Source: Capra hircus (lineage: Eukaryota > Chordata > Mammalia > Artiodactyla > Bovidae). From it: a stretch of 64,000 bases of DNA. Location: assembly GCF_001704415.2 (NCBI RefSeq), contig NC_030822.1:48539345-48603344 (forward strand). The letters run 5' to 3'. The position numbers and the translations under genes were made by a program. The notes below the pieces were generated by a model. It did no database searches. It was given only the letters and a program-made list of their open reading frames with translations, and had not been told where the DNA came from. Below are positions 42,976 through 54,209 of this stretch, piece by piece (position 1 is the first letter of the stretch; every line of letters starts with the position of its first letter).

Positions 42976-44009
42976 GATCATCAACTAAATATGCTTTCCC
43001 TCCCCAGTCTTCTCTAGTCTCTCACCACCGTGCTATTCCCACTTTCACTTGCCCAGGTTTCACATACTTTTCTTGTACAATGACAATACAGACACAATCA
43101 GGGTTCTAGAATTTCAGTTAGGAGGATTTCTGTATCATCTATCTAATAATCCCCAACTTTTTTAACCACCAAAGTTCTTCCTATTGTCTTTCTCCCAGTG
43201 AGACCCATATTTGGGATACTTTTGATCCCTCCAAATTATGCTAACTACATAATTCATTTCCATTAAATTTATCAAAGGTATATATAACTGCCCATCAGAA
43301 CTTCTGATCAGTGAGAGACCATCAGTGTTTCCACATTGAGTTGTGATAATGTCAGTGAAAAGCAAAGCTGTTCTCATCTTAGAAGCCCAGAAAGATGAAA
43401 GGTCATTTAGATTAGTTAATGATAGAACTAGGACTCAAACTTGGACCTCCAAATTCCAAACCAATGATCATCCCCTAAATCTAAGTTGTTGCCTTATTTA
43501 TCTGATGTGCTATGCTCTTCTTCATGGTATCTGACATGAGAAAAGAACTGAGGCGCCTTTCAGATTAACATGATAAAAATCTGGGATAAAATATCTACCT
43601 TCTTGAGGCTCCAGTTCCATGAATAGCACAAATGGGCAAGACCTCCAAACCTACCAGTGTGGGCCCATTAACACCACAGAAGAGGCCATTGTTTGTGTGG
43701 CCTCCATGGAGGCATATGGGTTACTGGGCTGGCCCACTAACCCACATGCCTGTAAGATCTAGGGCTATTTGGTCAGCTTTCGGATAGGGAGCTAGTTTTC
43801 TGTCTTCAGGTGTGCTGTTCATACTCCAATCACGAAGAGAAACTAGCTTCTCACTGACAAACAGAAGTCAAGTCAGGATAGAGCAGAGACATCATCCCCA
43901 ACACCACTGTGTGGAGGAGGGGTGGGAGGACTGCACGATCGTGGGTCTGCATGATCTCTGTCTTGCTGCGGAGGGTGAGAGCTGAGGAGTGTAAGGGCTC
44001 CGTATTCAT
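42976..44009. other. Unique DNA
   Basis: A weak reverse MIR end may lie at 43385-43450 ('agaactaggactcaaacttg'). Otherwise nothing supported. Confidence 0.4.
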
Positions 44010-44140
44010 CTGGGGTGGGCCAGCAGCCCACTGCCGTACCTCAAGGCTTCCGGGATCTTGGATCCCCCACCAGGGATTGAACCTGGGCCCTCGGCAGTAA
44101 AAGTGTAGAGTCCTAACCACTGGATTGCCAGGGAATTCCC
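44010..44140 (-). mobile_element. CHR-type SINE, short
   Basis: 'ccaccagggattgaacctgg' and 'ccactggattgccagggaat'. Confidence 0.85.
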
Positions 44141-45284
44141 ACGACCCACTTTTGCCCAGAAGGTCGGTGTATGACAACTGTTTAATTCCAGTACCATCTC
44201 TGAAAAGGAAAAGAAGCAAAAGAAGAAAAGGCAAGCAATTAAAGAGGAATTTTCTCAGCCTAGAGGTGGAAATAATAGTGCTTGTGAGCATTTTAAGTGG
44301 GCCAATTGTTTAAGAACAAATACTTCATAAATATTGTTATGCTCACATGCACATATAGGCTATTTCATATACGCATTATATATAAACATATATGTTCAGT
44401 CCTCTTTTAGTTCACAGTAAAGTTCTTTTTGAATGTTCCTCTGATTTATTAGTTCCTCTGATTTATTAGCTTTATTAGGTATAAGGAGAGAGGACGTTCT
44501 ATTTTTCATACTTGGGCCAAAATTTTAAGTGGGCGAGGTAGATTTCTGGGGAGAGATGTGGTCATGGCAATAGGACTCAAAGGAGAAAAGCTGGCAGGAG
44601 AAAAAAGGAACTTCAAAGAAAAAGATCAGATAAAAGTTTTCACTTGTGCCTTCCTCCGTAAAGAGAAAATAGCTGAAGCTCTTATTTGCTCAAACCCTGG
44701 AGGCAGCTCTGTGCCTGGGGAGAGGAGAGGCGAGGCGTTCAGTGTTCCAGACGATGGGCAAGCTTGAATGTCAGTGCTTCCTGCAACACGAGCCCGGAAA
44801 CCTTGGGAGCCCCATCAACATCGGTCCAGGGAGATGCTTTAATGTCAATTACAGTTAATGTCATTGCTCTGTACTCTCTCAGCCAGATGCGATTCAAGGC
44901 AAGAGATCTCATTTCCTAGAGAAAACCTTTAGAAAAAAGAACAAATGTCTTCAGTCAACTTCCTTTGAGGGCAATCTGTATCAGCCCAATGGCTGAAACA
45001 CTTTTTTCAACATGCTTCCCCTTCGGGCATTTCTTACACAACCTCTGTGCTCTAAGTCCCTCATTCAACCCCCAAGTATGTGTAACAGAAGATGTGGTCC
45101 TGAACTTTCAGAATGCACTGTCTGGTGGGGACATAATTGATATACAACATGAAAAGATACAGAGGGAAAGATGGAGGAAAAGGGGAAAATGACAAGGTAC
45201 TTGGCAAATAATTCCCTAGTTAGGGCTTTGGAAAAAATCAAAAGTGGCTGCCCTTCAGGGGCTCCATCATGGGAGGATTATTGT
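44141..45284. other. Unique DNA
   Basis: AT-rich with a small perfect duplication at 44435-44468. No exon is supported; the frame at 44965-45192 (+) lacks splice context. Confidence 0.4.
44435..44468 (+). repeat. Perfect 17-bp tandem duplication
   Basis: gttcctctgatttatta occurs twice back to back (44435-44451, 44452-44468). Confidence 0.95.
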
Positions 45285-45589
45285 TCTAGGACTAACAAAG
45301 TACCACATACTGGGTGATGAAAACAACAGAAATTGATTTTCTCACAGTTCTGGAAAGCTGGAAGCCCAAGACTAAGATATCTGCAGGACTGAGTTCTTCT
45401 GAAGCATCTCTCCCTGCTTTGTATGCAGCTGTCTTCTCCCTCTGTCCTCATCTGGTCTTCCCTCTGACCTGTCTAGGTTCTATCCTTCTCTTCTTTTTCT
45501 TCTTCTTCTTTTTTTAATGCTCTTGGGAACCCCTGGCACAGTCTGTAATCTGTCTTTTGGTTTGATTTTTTTTTAGGTTCTTTATGAAA

Positions 45590-46022
45590 AATTTATTTGT
45601 TTATTCGTTTTTGACTGCTTAGGTCTTCAGGCTTGCTTTGGCTGCAGTGAGCAGAGGCTACTCTCTACTTGCAGAGCATGGGCTTCTCTTGTTGTGTAGG
45701 CGCAGACTCAGTAGTTGTGTTGCACCAGCTTAGTTGCTCCAGTGGGCATGTGGGATATGCCAGGACCAGAGATAGAACCTGTGTCCCCTGTAACAGCTGC
45801 TGCTGCTAAGTCGCTTCAGTCGTGTCCAACTCTGTGCGACCCCATAGATGGCAGCCCACCAGGCTCCCCCATCTCTGGGATTCTCCAGGCAAGAACACTG
45901 GAAGGGGTTGCCATTGCCTTCTCCAATGCATGAAAGTGAAAACTGAAAGTGAAGTCGCTCAGTCGTGTCCTACTCTTAGCGACCCCATGCAGATTCCTAA
46001 TCACTGGACCACCAGGAAAGAC
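45590..46022 (-). mobile_element. CHR-type SINE hosting a Bov-A2
   Basis: 'ttgctttggctgcagtgagc' to 'agatagaacctgtgtcccct' on the left, and 'agattcctaatcactggacc' on the right after the Bov-A2 has been removed. Confidence 0.85.
45793..45988 (-). mobile_element. Bov-A2 SINE
   Basis: 'cagctgctgctgctaagtcg', 'gacggcagcccacc'-type core, the linker 'caatgcatgaaagtgaaaac' and a second, truncated unit ('gtcgctcagtcgtgtcctac'). Confidence 0.93.
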
Positions 46023-46364
46023 CCCTCATCTTCTTAAAAAGACACCTATAATATTGGATTAAGGCCCATCCTAATGACCTCATTTTAAGTCAGTTACCTC
46101 TGTAAAGACCCTATCTCCAAGTACCTTCACATTCTGAGGTACTGAGGGTTAGGACCTCAGCATACAAATTGGGTAGGACAGAATTCAGCCCATAAGAGGG
46201 GCTGTCTAGTTTAAAAGAGGGGACAGTTCACATCCATGTGATAAGTTATGTAAGTCTATCAATTAGGTGGCTGTGCTACATGCCAGGTGTGTACTGTTAC
46301 AGGAAGGAACTCAGGAGATGGAGAAATTGCCATGACTCTGAGTGGTTTGAAGAGGCTTTTATTT

Positions 46365-46835
46365 TTTTAACTTTTTATTTCATATTGGAGTCTATAGGTG
46401 GTGAACAATGTTGTTAACTTCAGATGTACAGCAAAGAGATTCAGTTATACATACACATGTATCTATTCTTCTTCAAATTCTTTTCCCATTTAGATTGTTA
46501 TCCATAACATTGAGCAGAGTTCCCTGTGCTATATAGTAGGTCCTTGTTGATGATTCATTTTAAATATAGCAGTGTGTACATGTCCATCCCAAACTCCCTA
46601 ACTATCCCTTCCCTCTCCTTCCCTGCTGGTAACCATAAGTTTGTTCTCTGAGTCTATGAGTCTGCTTCTGTTTTGTAAATAGTTTCATTTGTATCATTTT
46701 TTTAGATTCCACGTGTAAGTATCTCTGACGATGTTGGTCTTTGTCTGACTTCACTCAGTATGTCAAGCTCTAGGTCCATCTATATCGCTGCAAATGGCAT
46801 TATTTCATTATTTTTGATGGCCGAGTAATATGCCA

Positions 46836-46838
<3 letters not shown>
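46365..46838 (-). mobile_element. L1 3' end, left part
   Basis: 'tattggagtctataggtggt', 'gagttccctgtgctatatag', 'gtctgacttcactcagtatg' and 'gccgagtaatatgccatcg' in reverse. The element resumes after the Bov-tA at about 47088. Confidence 0.85.

Positions 46839-46873
<35 letters not shown>
46839..46873 (+). repeat. (GT)n microsatellite
   Basis: Pure GT run of about 17 units. It appears to have grown from the tgtatat-rich part of the L1 at the SINE insertion point. Confidence 0.9.
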
Positions 46874-46874
<1 letters not shown>

Positions 46875-47087
46875 CAGTTGCTTCAGATGTGTCCGACTCT
46901 TTGCAGCCTATGGATAGTAGCCTACCAGGCTCCTCTGCCCATGGGGATTTTCCAGGGAAGAATACTGGAGTGGGTTACTGTGCTCTCCTCCAGGGGATCT
47001 TCCTGACTCGGGGATTGAACCCATGTCTCTTTATGTCTCCTGCACTGGCAGGCAGGTTCTTTGCCACTAGCGCCACCTGGGAAGCCT
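46874..47087 (-). mobile_element. Bov-tA SINE inserted in L1
   Basis: 'gttgcttcagatgtgtccga', 'aagaatactggagtgggtta' and 'gccactagcgccacctggga'. It contains a small internal duplication, 'catgtctctttatgtctcct'. Confidence 0.9.
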
Positions 47088-47130
47088 ATATATATACCAC
47101 CTCTTTTATATCCATTCATCTGGTGATGGG
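47088..47130 (-). mobile_element. L1, right part
   Basis: 'tatatataccacctctttta' and 'tccattcatctggtgatggg' continue the L1 interrupted at 46838. Confidence 0.7.
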
Positions 47131-47409
47131 ACTGAGACAGCTAGAAAGGGAAGTAAGGCTTGGATGAGAGTAGAGGGAGTCTGATGGAGGACAGGGCATT
47201 CCAAGTGGGAGGAATAGCATGGGAAATGGTCCAGATGGGGCTGTAAGAAGATGTGCTCAGAGGATGCTGACTACTCTGACCTTGTAAGAATGGAGCATCC
47301 GTTTTGTAGGAAAGGAGAGGTGAAGAGTTTGAGGATGTAAGTTGAAACTCAAGTCTGGACGGCTGGGCTGCAGAGAGTGTGTCTCCCACTGAAGGCTTTT
47401 AAACCGCAT
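47131..47409. other. Unique DNA
   Basis: No supported feature. Confidence 0.35.
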
Positions 47410-47620
47410 AGTAAAATGAGAACAATAATAATGTATGTGAACAGCCTCTTACGATTATTAAGATTTTTCATAAACATTATCCCATGTCCTCACCACAGAT
47501 ACTTAACGAAATCAGCAGGGCATCGTTACAGCCATCCTACAAATGAGTAAGTTGAAGTGGTGAGAGTTTAAATTGCTTGACCAGCAGATGTAAGGGCTAC
47601 AATCAGAACTGTGCTGTGGG
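47410..47620 (-). mobile_element. MIR SINE
   Basis: 'cataaacattatcccatgtc', 'ccatcctacaaatgagtaag' in reverse MIR order. Confidence 0.6.
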
Positions 47621-47934
47621 CAGATTAATCTGACAGGCTGTGAAGAAGGCTTTAGAGAGCGGAGAGGCAGGGGGCAGGGAACTGTTAGAAATCAGAACAG
47701 GAGTAAAGCTGATGAATGCCTGAATGAGGGGAGTGGTACCAGGAGTGGAGAAATTTAAACAGACATACTATGTTGGTTCTGATTAATAAATATGCTAAGA
47801 ATGAAGATGCTGTGAAATTAGCAAGAATGCCCTTGGGAAAGGTAACACATTAGGTTCTCACCAGGCTTCTGTACCTCGGCAGGAATTAATTGATCAGATT
47901 CCTCCCTGACTTGGGTAAGTAGGAGCAAGGAGAA

Positions 47935-48145
47935 CATAAGTGCAGCTCTGTTCCTGTGTGTCTCTCACAAGCACTTAGTGGGTTGCACTATAATTATATT
48001 CATATATCTCCTCCCTTGCCAGATTGTGAGGTCCTCCAGGAAAGTGACGGTATTTTATTCATCTTTGCAGGCATACTCAGTACCTAGTAAAAGGCTTCTG
48101 TAGTTAGAAGGTCAGTGACCACTTTTTGAATGAATGAATGAATGT
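47935..48145 (+). mobile_element. L2 LINE 3' end fragment
   Basis: 'cagattgtgaggtcctccag', 'tattttattcatctttgcag' and '(tgaa)n' at the end. Confidence 0.75.
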
Positions 48146-48764
48146 GAGTGACCCGGTGGGGACACCAACACAGGAGAGAAAGAGCATAAAAAGCAAAGGC
48201 AAGGGGCCTCGAGGACGAGTGTCAGTGACTTCACAGGTGTTCCCAGAACAGCCTGCTCTGAAGCAGGTAAACACTAATATACCTAACAGACATCTCTGTA
48301 AAACCAGGAGACTTCAAGGAAGTGGTTTGCACACTAGGTCACTGCAGGCATCAGCTTTTTTCACGTATGGACTTTTTTATACGGAGTTGCTGGGGAGATG
48401 GCACCAGTGATGGGAAATGGCTTATTTCAAAGAACAGGTTTGTAAGCAGAAACCAGTAGTTTCCTTTCCAAGGTCTCAGCCCACCAGTGCTCCAGGGTCC
48501 TTCCGCACAAGCTCCTGGATGACCTCCTCTCCCATCTCCTGCTCTCGCTCCAGCTACATCTCAGTGGAGCCCCCAGAACACCTGCTAAATGAACAAATCC
48601 ACTTTTAAAGAAAGGTGGTGAGAGGTACAAACCTCCAGTTATATAAAAAATAAGCCACAGGGATGTAATATGAAACATACAGAATATGATCAGTAATATC
48701 GCAGTAACTTTATGTGGGGACCTCTGGTTAGTAGACTTACTGTGGTGGTCATTTCATAGGGGAT
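48146..48764. other. Unique DNA
   Basis: No supported feature. Confidence 0.4.
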
Positions 48765-48842
48765 GCAAATGTCAAATCACTATGTAACACACCTGACTAG
48801 CATGTTATTGTACGTCAGCTGTATTTTAATTAAAAGAAAGAA
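48765..48842 (+). mobile_element. L1 3' tail fragment
   Basis: 'aaatcactatgtaacacacc', 'catgttattgtacgtcagct' and 'tattttaattaaaagaaa' match an L1 3' terminus. Confidence 0.7.
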
Positions 48843-49047
48843 AGGGGATGCGATGAGAAGGGAGGACCCAAACACTTCAGCATGACTTGTTCTCCTCTCA
48901 GTGTCTATTGAGACGTCCAAGTGGACTGGAACACCTGACCTTCCTTTTTATATCCCCAGGGTATAACTGTGATATAAATCAGTTTGTTTTAACTCATAGA
49001 TCTTGTGGAAATGACAAAGACAGGAACCAGACAGCCGCGCCTTGTTA

Positions 49048-49942
49048 TTGTTCAGTCGCTCAGTCATGTCCAACTCTGCAACCCCATGGACTGCAGGATG
49101 CCAGGCTTCCCTGTCTTTAGTATCTCCCAGAGTTTTCTCAAACTCACGTCCATTGAGTTGATGATGCCATGAAACCATCTCATCCTCTGTTGTCCCCTTC
49201 TCCTCCTGCCCTCAATCTTTCCCAGCATTGGGATCTTTTCCAGCGAGTCAGCTCTTCATATCAGGTGACCTTCAGTTTCAGCATCAGTGCTTCCAATGAA
49301 TGTTTAGGACTGATTTCCTTTAGGATTGACTGGTTGGGTCTCCTTGCAGTCCAAGGAACTCTCAAGAGTCTTCTCCAACACCACAGTTCAAAAGCATCAA
49401 TTCTTTGTTGCTCAGCCTTCTTTATGGCCCAACTCTCACATCCATACATGACTACTAGAAAAACCATAGCCTTGACTAGATGGACCTTAGTCGGCAAAAT
49501 AATGTCTCTGCTTTTGAATATACTATCTAGGTTGGTCATAGCTTTTCTTCCAAGGAGCAAGTGTCTTTTAATTTTATGGCTGCAGTCACCATCTGCAGTG
49601 ATTTTGGAGCCCCAAAATAAAGCCTGTCACTGTTTCCATTGTTTCCCCATCTATTTGCCATGAAGTGATGGGTTCAGATGCCATGATCTTAGTTTTCTGA
49701 ACGTTGAGTTTTAAGCCAACTTTTTCACTCTCCTCTTTTGCTTTCATCAAGAGGCTCTTTAGTTCCTCTTCGCTTTCTACCATAAGGGTGGCATCATCTG
49801 CACATCTGAGGTTATTGATATTTCTCCCGGCCATCTTGATTCCAGCTTGCGTTGCATCCAGCCCAGCATTTTGCATGATGTATTTTGCATGTAAGTTAAA
49901 CAAGCAAGGTGACAATACACAGCCTTGACATACTCCTTTCCC
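49048..49942 (-). mobile_element. BovB LINE, 5'-truncated
   Basis: 'ttcagtcgctcagtcatgtc' at the 3' end through to 'acaatacacagccttgacat'. The - strand carries the RT box region (NNLRCADDATLMVE, with YADD degraded to CADD). Frameshifts occur near 49560-49600. Confidence 0.93.
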
Positions 49943-50329
49943 ACTACCCTCTTCTAATCCTCCATGGGATATGTGTGCCTTTATGAATGTCTAGAATTAT
50001 AGCCTCACTATTAGAACTGAGAGAAAATAATGCTAGGGGTCTGCTGAGAGCCTCCCCTAGGGTGGTGAGCGTGTATTCAAGGAGCAGAAGATACTGAGGC
50101 AGCTGGAAGCTCCCTGAGCTTGGCCCAGAACCAGGCTTGTGGGGGTGGAGACTCTTCTTCCCCTGGGAGGGCAGCAGGTGTGAGCTGTCAGGCAGGAGGG
50201 GATATGCAGTGTGACAGGGTGATGCAGTAGGTGCTCCTCCAGGAGCACTCATCAGGCTCACTAGGGCTCAGAAGCGGAAGCTGCATGTCATCCTGCGTCA
50301 CACGGTCAGGAGCACAGCTCACTTCATCA
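49943..50329. other. Unique DNA
   Basis: No supported feature. Confidence 0.35.
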
Positions 50330-50675
50330 CCAGGGAAGTCCGGCTCTTGGGACCTTTAGTTGCAGCATGAGAACTCGTAGTTGCTGTGTGTGGGATCTAG
50401 TTCTGTGAAAGTGAAAGTCACTCAGTCGTGTCTGACTCTTTGCAACTCCATGGACTGTACAGTCTGTGGAATTCCAAGAATACTGGAGTGGATAACCTGT
50501 CCCTTCTCTAGCAGATCTTCCTGACTCAGGAATCGAACCAGGGTCTCCTGTATTGTAAGTGGATTCTTTACTAGCTGAGCTACCAGGGAAGTCCTGTGAT
50601 CTATCCAGTGATCTATCTTGGCCCCCGTGTATTGGAAGCTTGGAGTCTTAGCCACTGGACCACCAGGGAAATCTC
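50330..50675 (-). mobile_element. CHR-type SINE hosting a Bov-tA
   Basis: Left part 50330-50405 ('gacctttagttgcagcatga'). Right part 50597-50675 ('gtcttagccactggaccacc'). The Bov-tA lies between. Confidence 0.8.
50406..50596 (-). mobile_element. Bov-tA SINE, internally shortened
   Basis: 'gtcactcagtcgtgtctgac', 'ccatggactgtacagtctgt' and 'ttactagctgagctaccagg'. The 'cccaccaggctcctctgtccatg' segment is missing. Confidence 0.88.
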
Positions 50676-50827
50676 AATGTTACTGAAAAGCAATGCTGTC
50701 CAATAGAAAATATGGAAAAATGTGAGTACACTTGTAATTTAACATTTTCTACTAGTCTTGTCAAAGCATTGAGAAACAGATGAAATAATTTTCATATATG
50801 TTTTATTTAGCCCTAAATATACAGAAT

Positions 50828-51092
50828 ATGCTTTTTCCAGCAGTCATGTACAGACATGAGAGCTGGACCATAAAGTAGGCTAAGTGCCAAAGATGCAAAG
50901 ACATGACTCATTGAAAAGGACCCTGATGTTGCTGGGAAGGATTAAGGAAAAGAGGGCAAGGGGGATGGCATCACTGCCTCAATGGGCATGAGTTTGAACG
51001 AACTCCAGGAGATAAAGAAGGACAAGGAAACCTAGCGTGCTACAGTCCATGGGGTCACAAAGAGTCAGACACAACTTAGTGACTGAGCAACA
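50828..51092 (+). mobile_element. BovB LINE 3' fragment with internal deletion
   Basis: 'tttttccagcagtcatgtac' and 'agctggaccataaagtaggc', then a jump to 'gactcattgaaaaggaccct' and 'cacaacttagtgactgagca'. About 100 bp of BovB is lost between these. Confidence 0.85.
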
Positions 51093-51289
51093 ACACTTAA
51101 GCAGCTTGCAAAAAAAATTGGGGAGTAGGAACTAGAACTCAGTTGTGCCCCCACACAGGGAGTAGGTTGTCAGAAGCCTCTGCTGGGTTCTTGACATGCC
51201 CCTCCCTGGATCTGCAGAGGCCACAGCGATGAGATGCGGACAGCAGCCTTGAAAGAAGAAATCTAGAATAGTCATAAAATTAATAACTT

Positions 51290-51409
51290 TTTTTGAGGGG
51301 GCGCTGTGCTGCATGTCATGTAGGATCTTAGTTCCCCAACCAGGGATCAAACCCACGCCACCCAGTGGAAGGGTGGAGTTTTAACCACTGGACTGCCAGG
51401 GGTTCCCAG
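51290..51409 (-). mobile_element. CHR-type SINE (first of a serial pair)
   Basis: 'aggatcttagttccccaacc' and 'ttaaccactggactgccagg', between copies of attaataactt at 51279-51289 and 51410-51420. Confidence 0.88.
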
Positions 51410-51420
51410 ATTAATAACTT

Positions 51421-51583
51421 GAAAAAAATTTTTAAATTTATTTTTGGCTGCGCTGGGTCTTTGTTGCTGTGCGGGCTTTGTTGCTCCGTGGCATGTGAGA
51501 TCTTCCTAGATCGGGGACCAAACCCCTGTCTCCTGCATTGGCAGGTGAATTCTTATCCACTGAGCCATCAGGGGAGGCCCCAA
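51421..51583 (-). mobile_element. CHR-type SINE (second of a serial pair)
   Basis: 'tttggctgcgctgggtcttt' and 'ttatccactgagccatcagg', between attaataactt at 51410-51420 and 51584-51594. Confidence 0.88.
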
Positions 51584-51594
51584 ATTAATAACTT

Positions 51595-52049
51595 TTACGA
51601 ATGACTTGAGGGAGAGGGGGAGGATTAAGCAGAAAGGGTTTGAGGGAAACTTAGAAGGGTTTCCTTTTTTTTAAAATGAGACTATAGTTACGGATTAATC
51701 TTTGAACTTCATGAAGTTTTAAAATTTAAAAAGATTACTGTGTATCTTATACTATATTGATAAAAATGCCTCACCACCCCCTCCCACACCATCAAAAAAA
51801 AAAAAAAATTCACCCCTCCTGTCTGTTTTGTGAGGAAATTGAGGTCTCTTATAGGTAGAGAAATCGAGGAGAGGGCTCCCAGCAGAGGCCCGGGGCCTGG
51901 GTGTTTCTGGTCATTTGGGATGGAGGTGGGGGTGGAATTACATTCATAACTTTTTTTTCTTTAAAGGGAAAAGCAACTTACTGCTGTTACTGCAACTTAC
52001 TGGGAGGTCTAGGGTCTTGAGAGAATCTGACTGTGGAAACAGAAGTAGT
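51595..52049. other. Unique DNA
   Basis: Contains poly-A at 51796 and poly-T at 51952. No supported feature. Confidence 0.35.
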
Positions 52050-52385
52050 AAGCCTGGGGGAGGGGTGGGACGGGGCGCTCCTTCAGGGTCTGTTCAATCC
52101 CAGAACAGAAGCCCGGCAGCTCCAGCCGATTTTGATTTCTTTATTTGCGAGGAGCCGGGCCCCTAGCGGGTGGCTGCCCTGGGGCTTGGTCTAACCCCCT
52201 TCTGTGAAATTCCGGAAATCGCAGGGCAGCCCCAGGCGACCCGCTGCAGGCTCCGGCAGCTGCTCAGGGAGCCAGGCTGCTGGGTTGGGGCCACTCGGGA
52301 TCTCTGGGGACCACTAACCCTGAGACCTCTTGGCCGCCGCTGTCCAAAGCAAACAACCAGCAGATGTCCCCAGCACGACCTCTGG
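52050..52385. promoter_or_regulatory. CpG-enriched unique patch, possible intronic enhancer or alternative promoter
   Basis: Roughly a dozen CpGs in about 330 bases with GC-rich composition, in a neighbourhood almost free of CpG outside young SINEs, and no repeat family recognised. It is smaller and weaker than the island at 780-1640. The regulatory role is inference. Confidence 0.3.
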
Positions 52386-53299
52386 TGAAACTGTTTATTC
52401 TTAGGAGATGGTCATCTCCCCTCTGGGACCCTGCCGGTCTGCCAGCCTTCCTCCTCTCTAACTTCCACCTCCCTCCCTTCCTCCCACTGAGATCCTGTCC
52501 TCTGAATTTGATATCATTTGGTGAACTTAAAAACAAGGGACTGCAAGGAAAATCCAGCATTCCAAGTTCATCAATTCCAATTTGATGCTCTAGGATAAAA
52601 AAGAGTTGCTGGAAACTTCTCTTGGGCTCGGGGAGGTAGGCATGGGAGTTTTACTTACCCAGTTTGGAATGAGGAGACAAACCCTGTCAGTCTGTGTTGA
52701 CAGCCGGTTGCACCTAAAATCAGAAGTTGTTAGCCAGACAGCCCGTAAGTAAGATTCCACTTAGGGCTGGTCACTAGTGAAACAGTTAAACTTTAGACCT
52801 ACATTTCAGATGCATTGCTTAGAAGTCATAAGCTAGGTTCCAGCCACAAACTGTTACACTGGAAATGAAAACCTATGGGCAGTCGTCTTACTTCAAACAA
52901 TTCAATATCCAGCCTGCATCCCTGAAAAATACCTTTGACAGACACCTCATTCAGTTTTGTGTTGTTTTCCACTATACTTCCCTCTTGGGATATTAACTTT
53001 CAGTCCTTAGCCTTGACTTTACATACATATAGGTTACCAACTCTATAAATCAGACTGGCCATTTGCATAGAAATACTTTACTTTTGAGAATGTCAACACA
53101 AACATTACAAGGATGTTTGACACGTTTCTCAGGTATTCTGTTGGCCTCGAGGCAAATAGGAGAAAGGAAAATTTTCACGAGGTCAAAAGTAGTTCATTTA
53201 TTTATTGCTGCTCCTGGGTTTATAGCATTTGGCTTCCATGAACCAAGCTCTCCCCTTGCAGTCCATTTGTCACACAGGTAAACAGAGTTCTCATGCTAG
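52386..53299. other. Unique DNA
   Basis: No supported feature. Confidence 0.4.
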
Positions 53300-53530
53300 A
53301 GGATAAATTTAAGCATGTAACATCCCTGCTTAAAAACGCTTATGGCTCCCTATTACTTCTGCGTCAAGGGTAAACTCTAGTCTTCTTAGTAAATCAGGCA
53401 AACTTTTCCTGGTCTGGCCTGATCTTATTTTTCCAGCTCATTTCCAGTCACTAGATCTGTGTCAACTCTATGATTAAGTTCCTGGAAATTTCTCATCTTA
53501 CCCTGAACATATTTCCAGGTCATCCCAACA
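53300..53530 (+). mobile_element. L2 LINE fragment
   Basis: 'ctgcttaaaaacgcttatgg', 'ctccctattacttctgcgtc' and 'ctggtctggcctgatcttat' match an internal L2 segment. Confidence 0.55.
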
Positions 53531-53544
53531 ACTTTGGCATTCAA

Positions 53545-53803
53545 TGGCACCCCACTCCAGTCCTCTTGCCTGAAAAATCCCATGGACAGAGGAGCCTGGT
53601 GGGCTGCAGTCCATGGGGTCGCTAAGAGTCGGACACGACTGAGTGACTTCACTTTCACTTTTCACTTTCATGCATTGGAGAAGGAAATGGCAACCCACTC
53701 CAGTGTTCTTGCCTGGAGAATCCAAAGGACAGGGGAGCCTGGTGGGCTGCCATCTATGGGGTCGCAGAGTCGGACACGACTGAAGCAACTTAGCAGCAGC
53801 AGT
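53545..53803 (+). mobile_element. Bov-A2 SINE, two Bov-A units
   Basis: Unit 1 ends 'gtcggacacgactgagtgac', linker 'ttcactttcatgcattggag', unit 2 ends 'gactgaagcaacttagcagc' and (AGC)n. Confidence 0.95.
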
Positions 53804-54209
53804 CCTCAATGATAACCAGAGAGCACAGACCAATAGGAAACACTGGAGAAGCAGTTTTTTAGGAAATAGCCTTCTCCATATCGACCCTCCAAAAAGCTTT
53901 CCCTATTCTACAAATAAGTGGGATCGTGAAGTATTTGTCTTTGACAATTTGCTAATAATTCTTTTGATGAGTTCCTTAATAAGAGCTGTTGCCTGCTTTA
54001 TTGCATCAAATTGTTAAATTGCCCTGGCATCAGAGTGAGTCAGCACAGAGGAAGTTATAAATCATATTTTTCTGCAATTTGCTCGAAAAAATGTTGTTTG
54101 TCCTAGCAGAGGCCCTGCTTAGTTCCCCTCCTTCCTTAGAGGTTGCTTACCTATATGTCCTCGCTCTCCCTAGAATGACTACTTTCTTTCCACTTTTGTA
54201 CTCCTTGTA
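53804..54209. other. Unique DNA
   Basis: No supported feature. Confidence 0.35.

Larger units (their letters stand above)
45285..46196 (-). mobile_element. MLT1-type LTR split by nested SINEs
   Basis: Left part 45285-45490 ('tgattttctcacagttctgg', 'gtcttctccctctgtcctca'). Right part 46025-46196 ('attggattaaggcccatcct', 'aatgacctcattttaagtca', 'tacaaattgggtaggacaga'). A TTC-rich and unassigned segment (45490-45585) plus a CHR SINE carrying a Bov-A2 lie between them. Non-coding LTR relic. Confidence 0.75.

Noticed and set aside
42045..46196. LTRs as parts of an intact endogenous retrovirus
   Set aside because: The two MLT1-type LTRs are diverged, of different subtype and about 3 kb apart, with no gag, pol or env sequence between them. 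They are solitary relics.
47870..47920. Possible 37-nt microexon before 'ttgg|gtaagt'
   Set aside because: The upstream acceptor (tacctcggcag) has a poor pyrimidine tract, and the segment has no support from frame or length.
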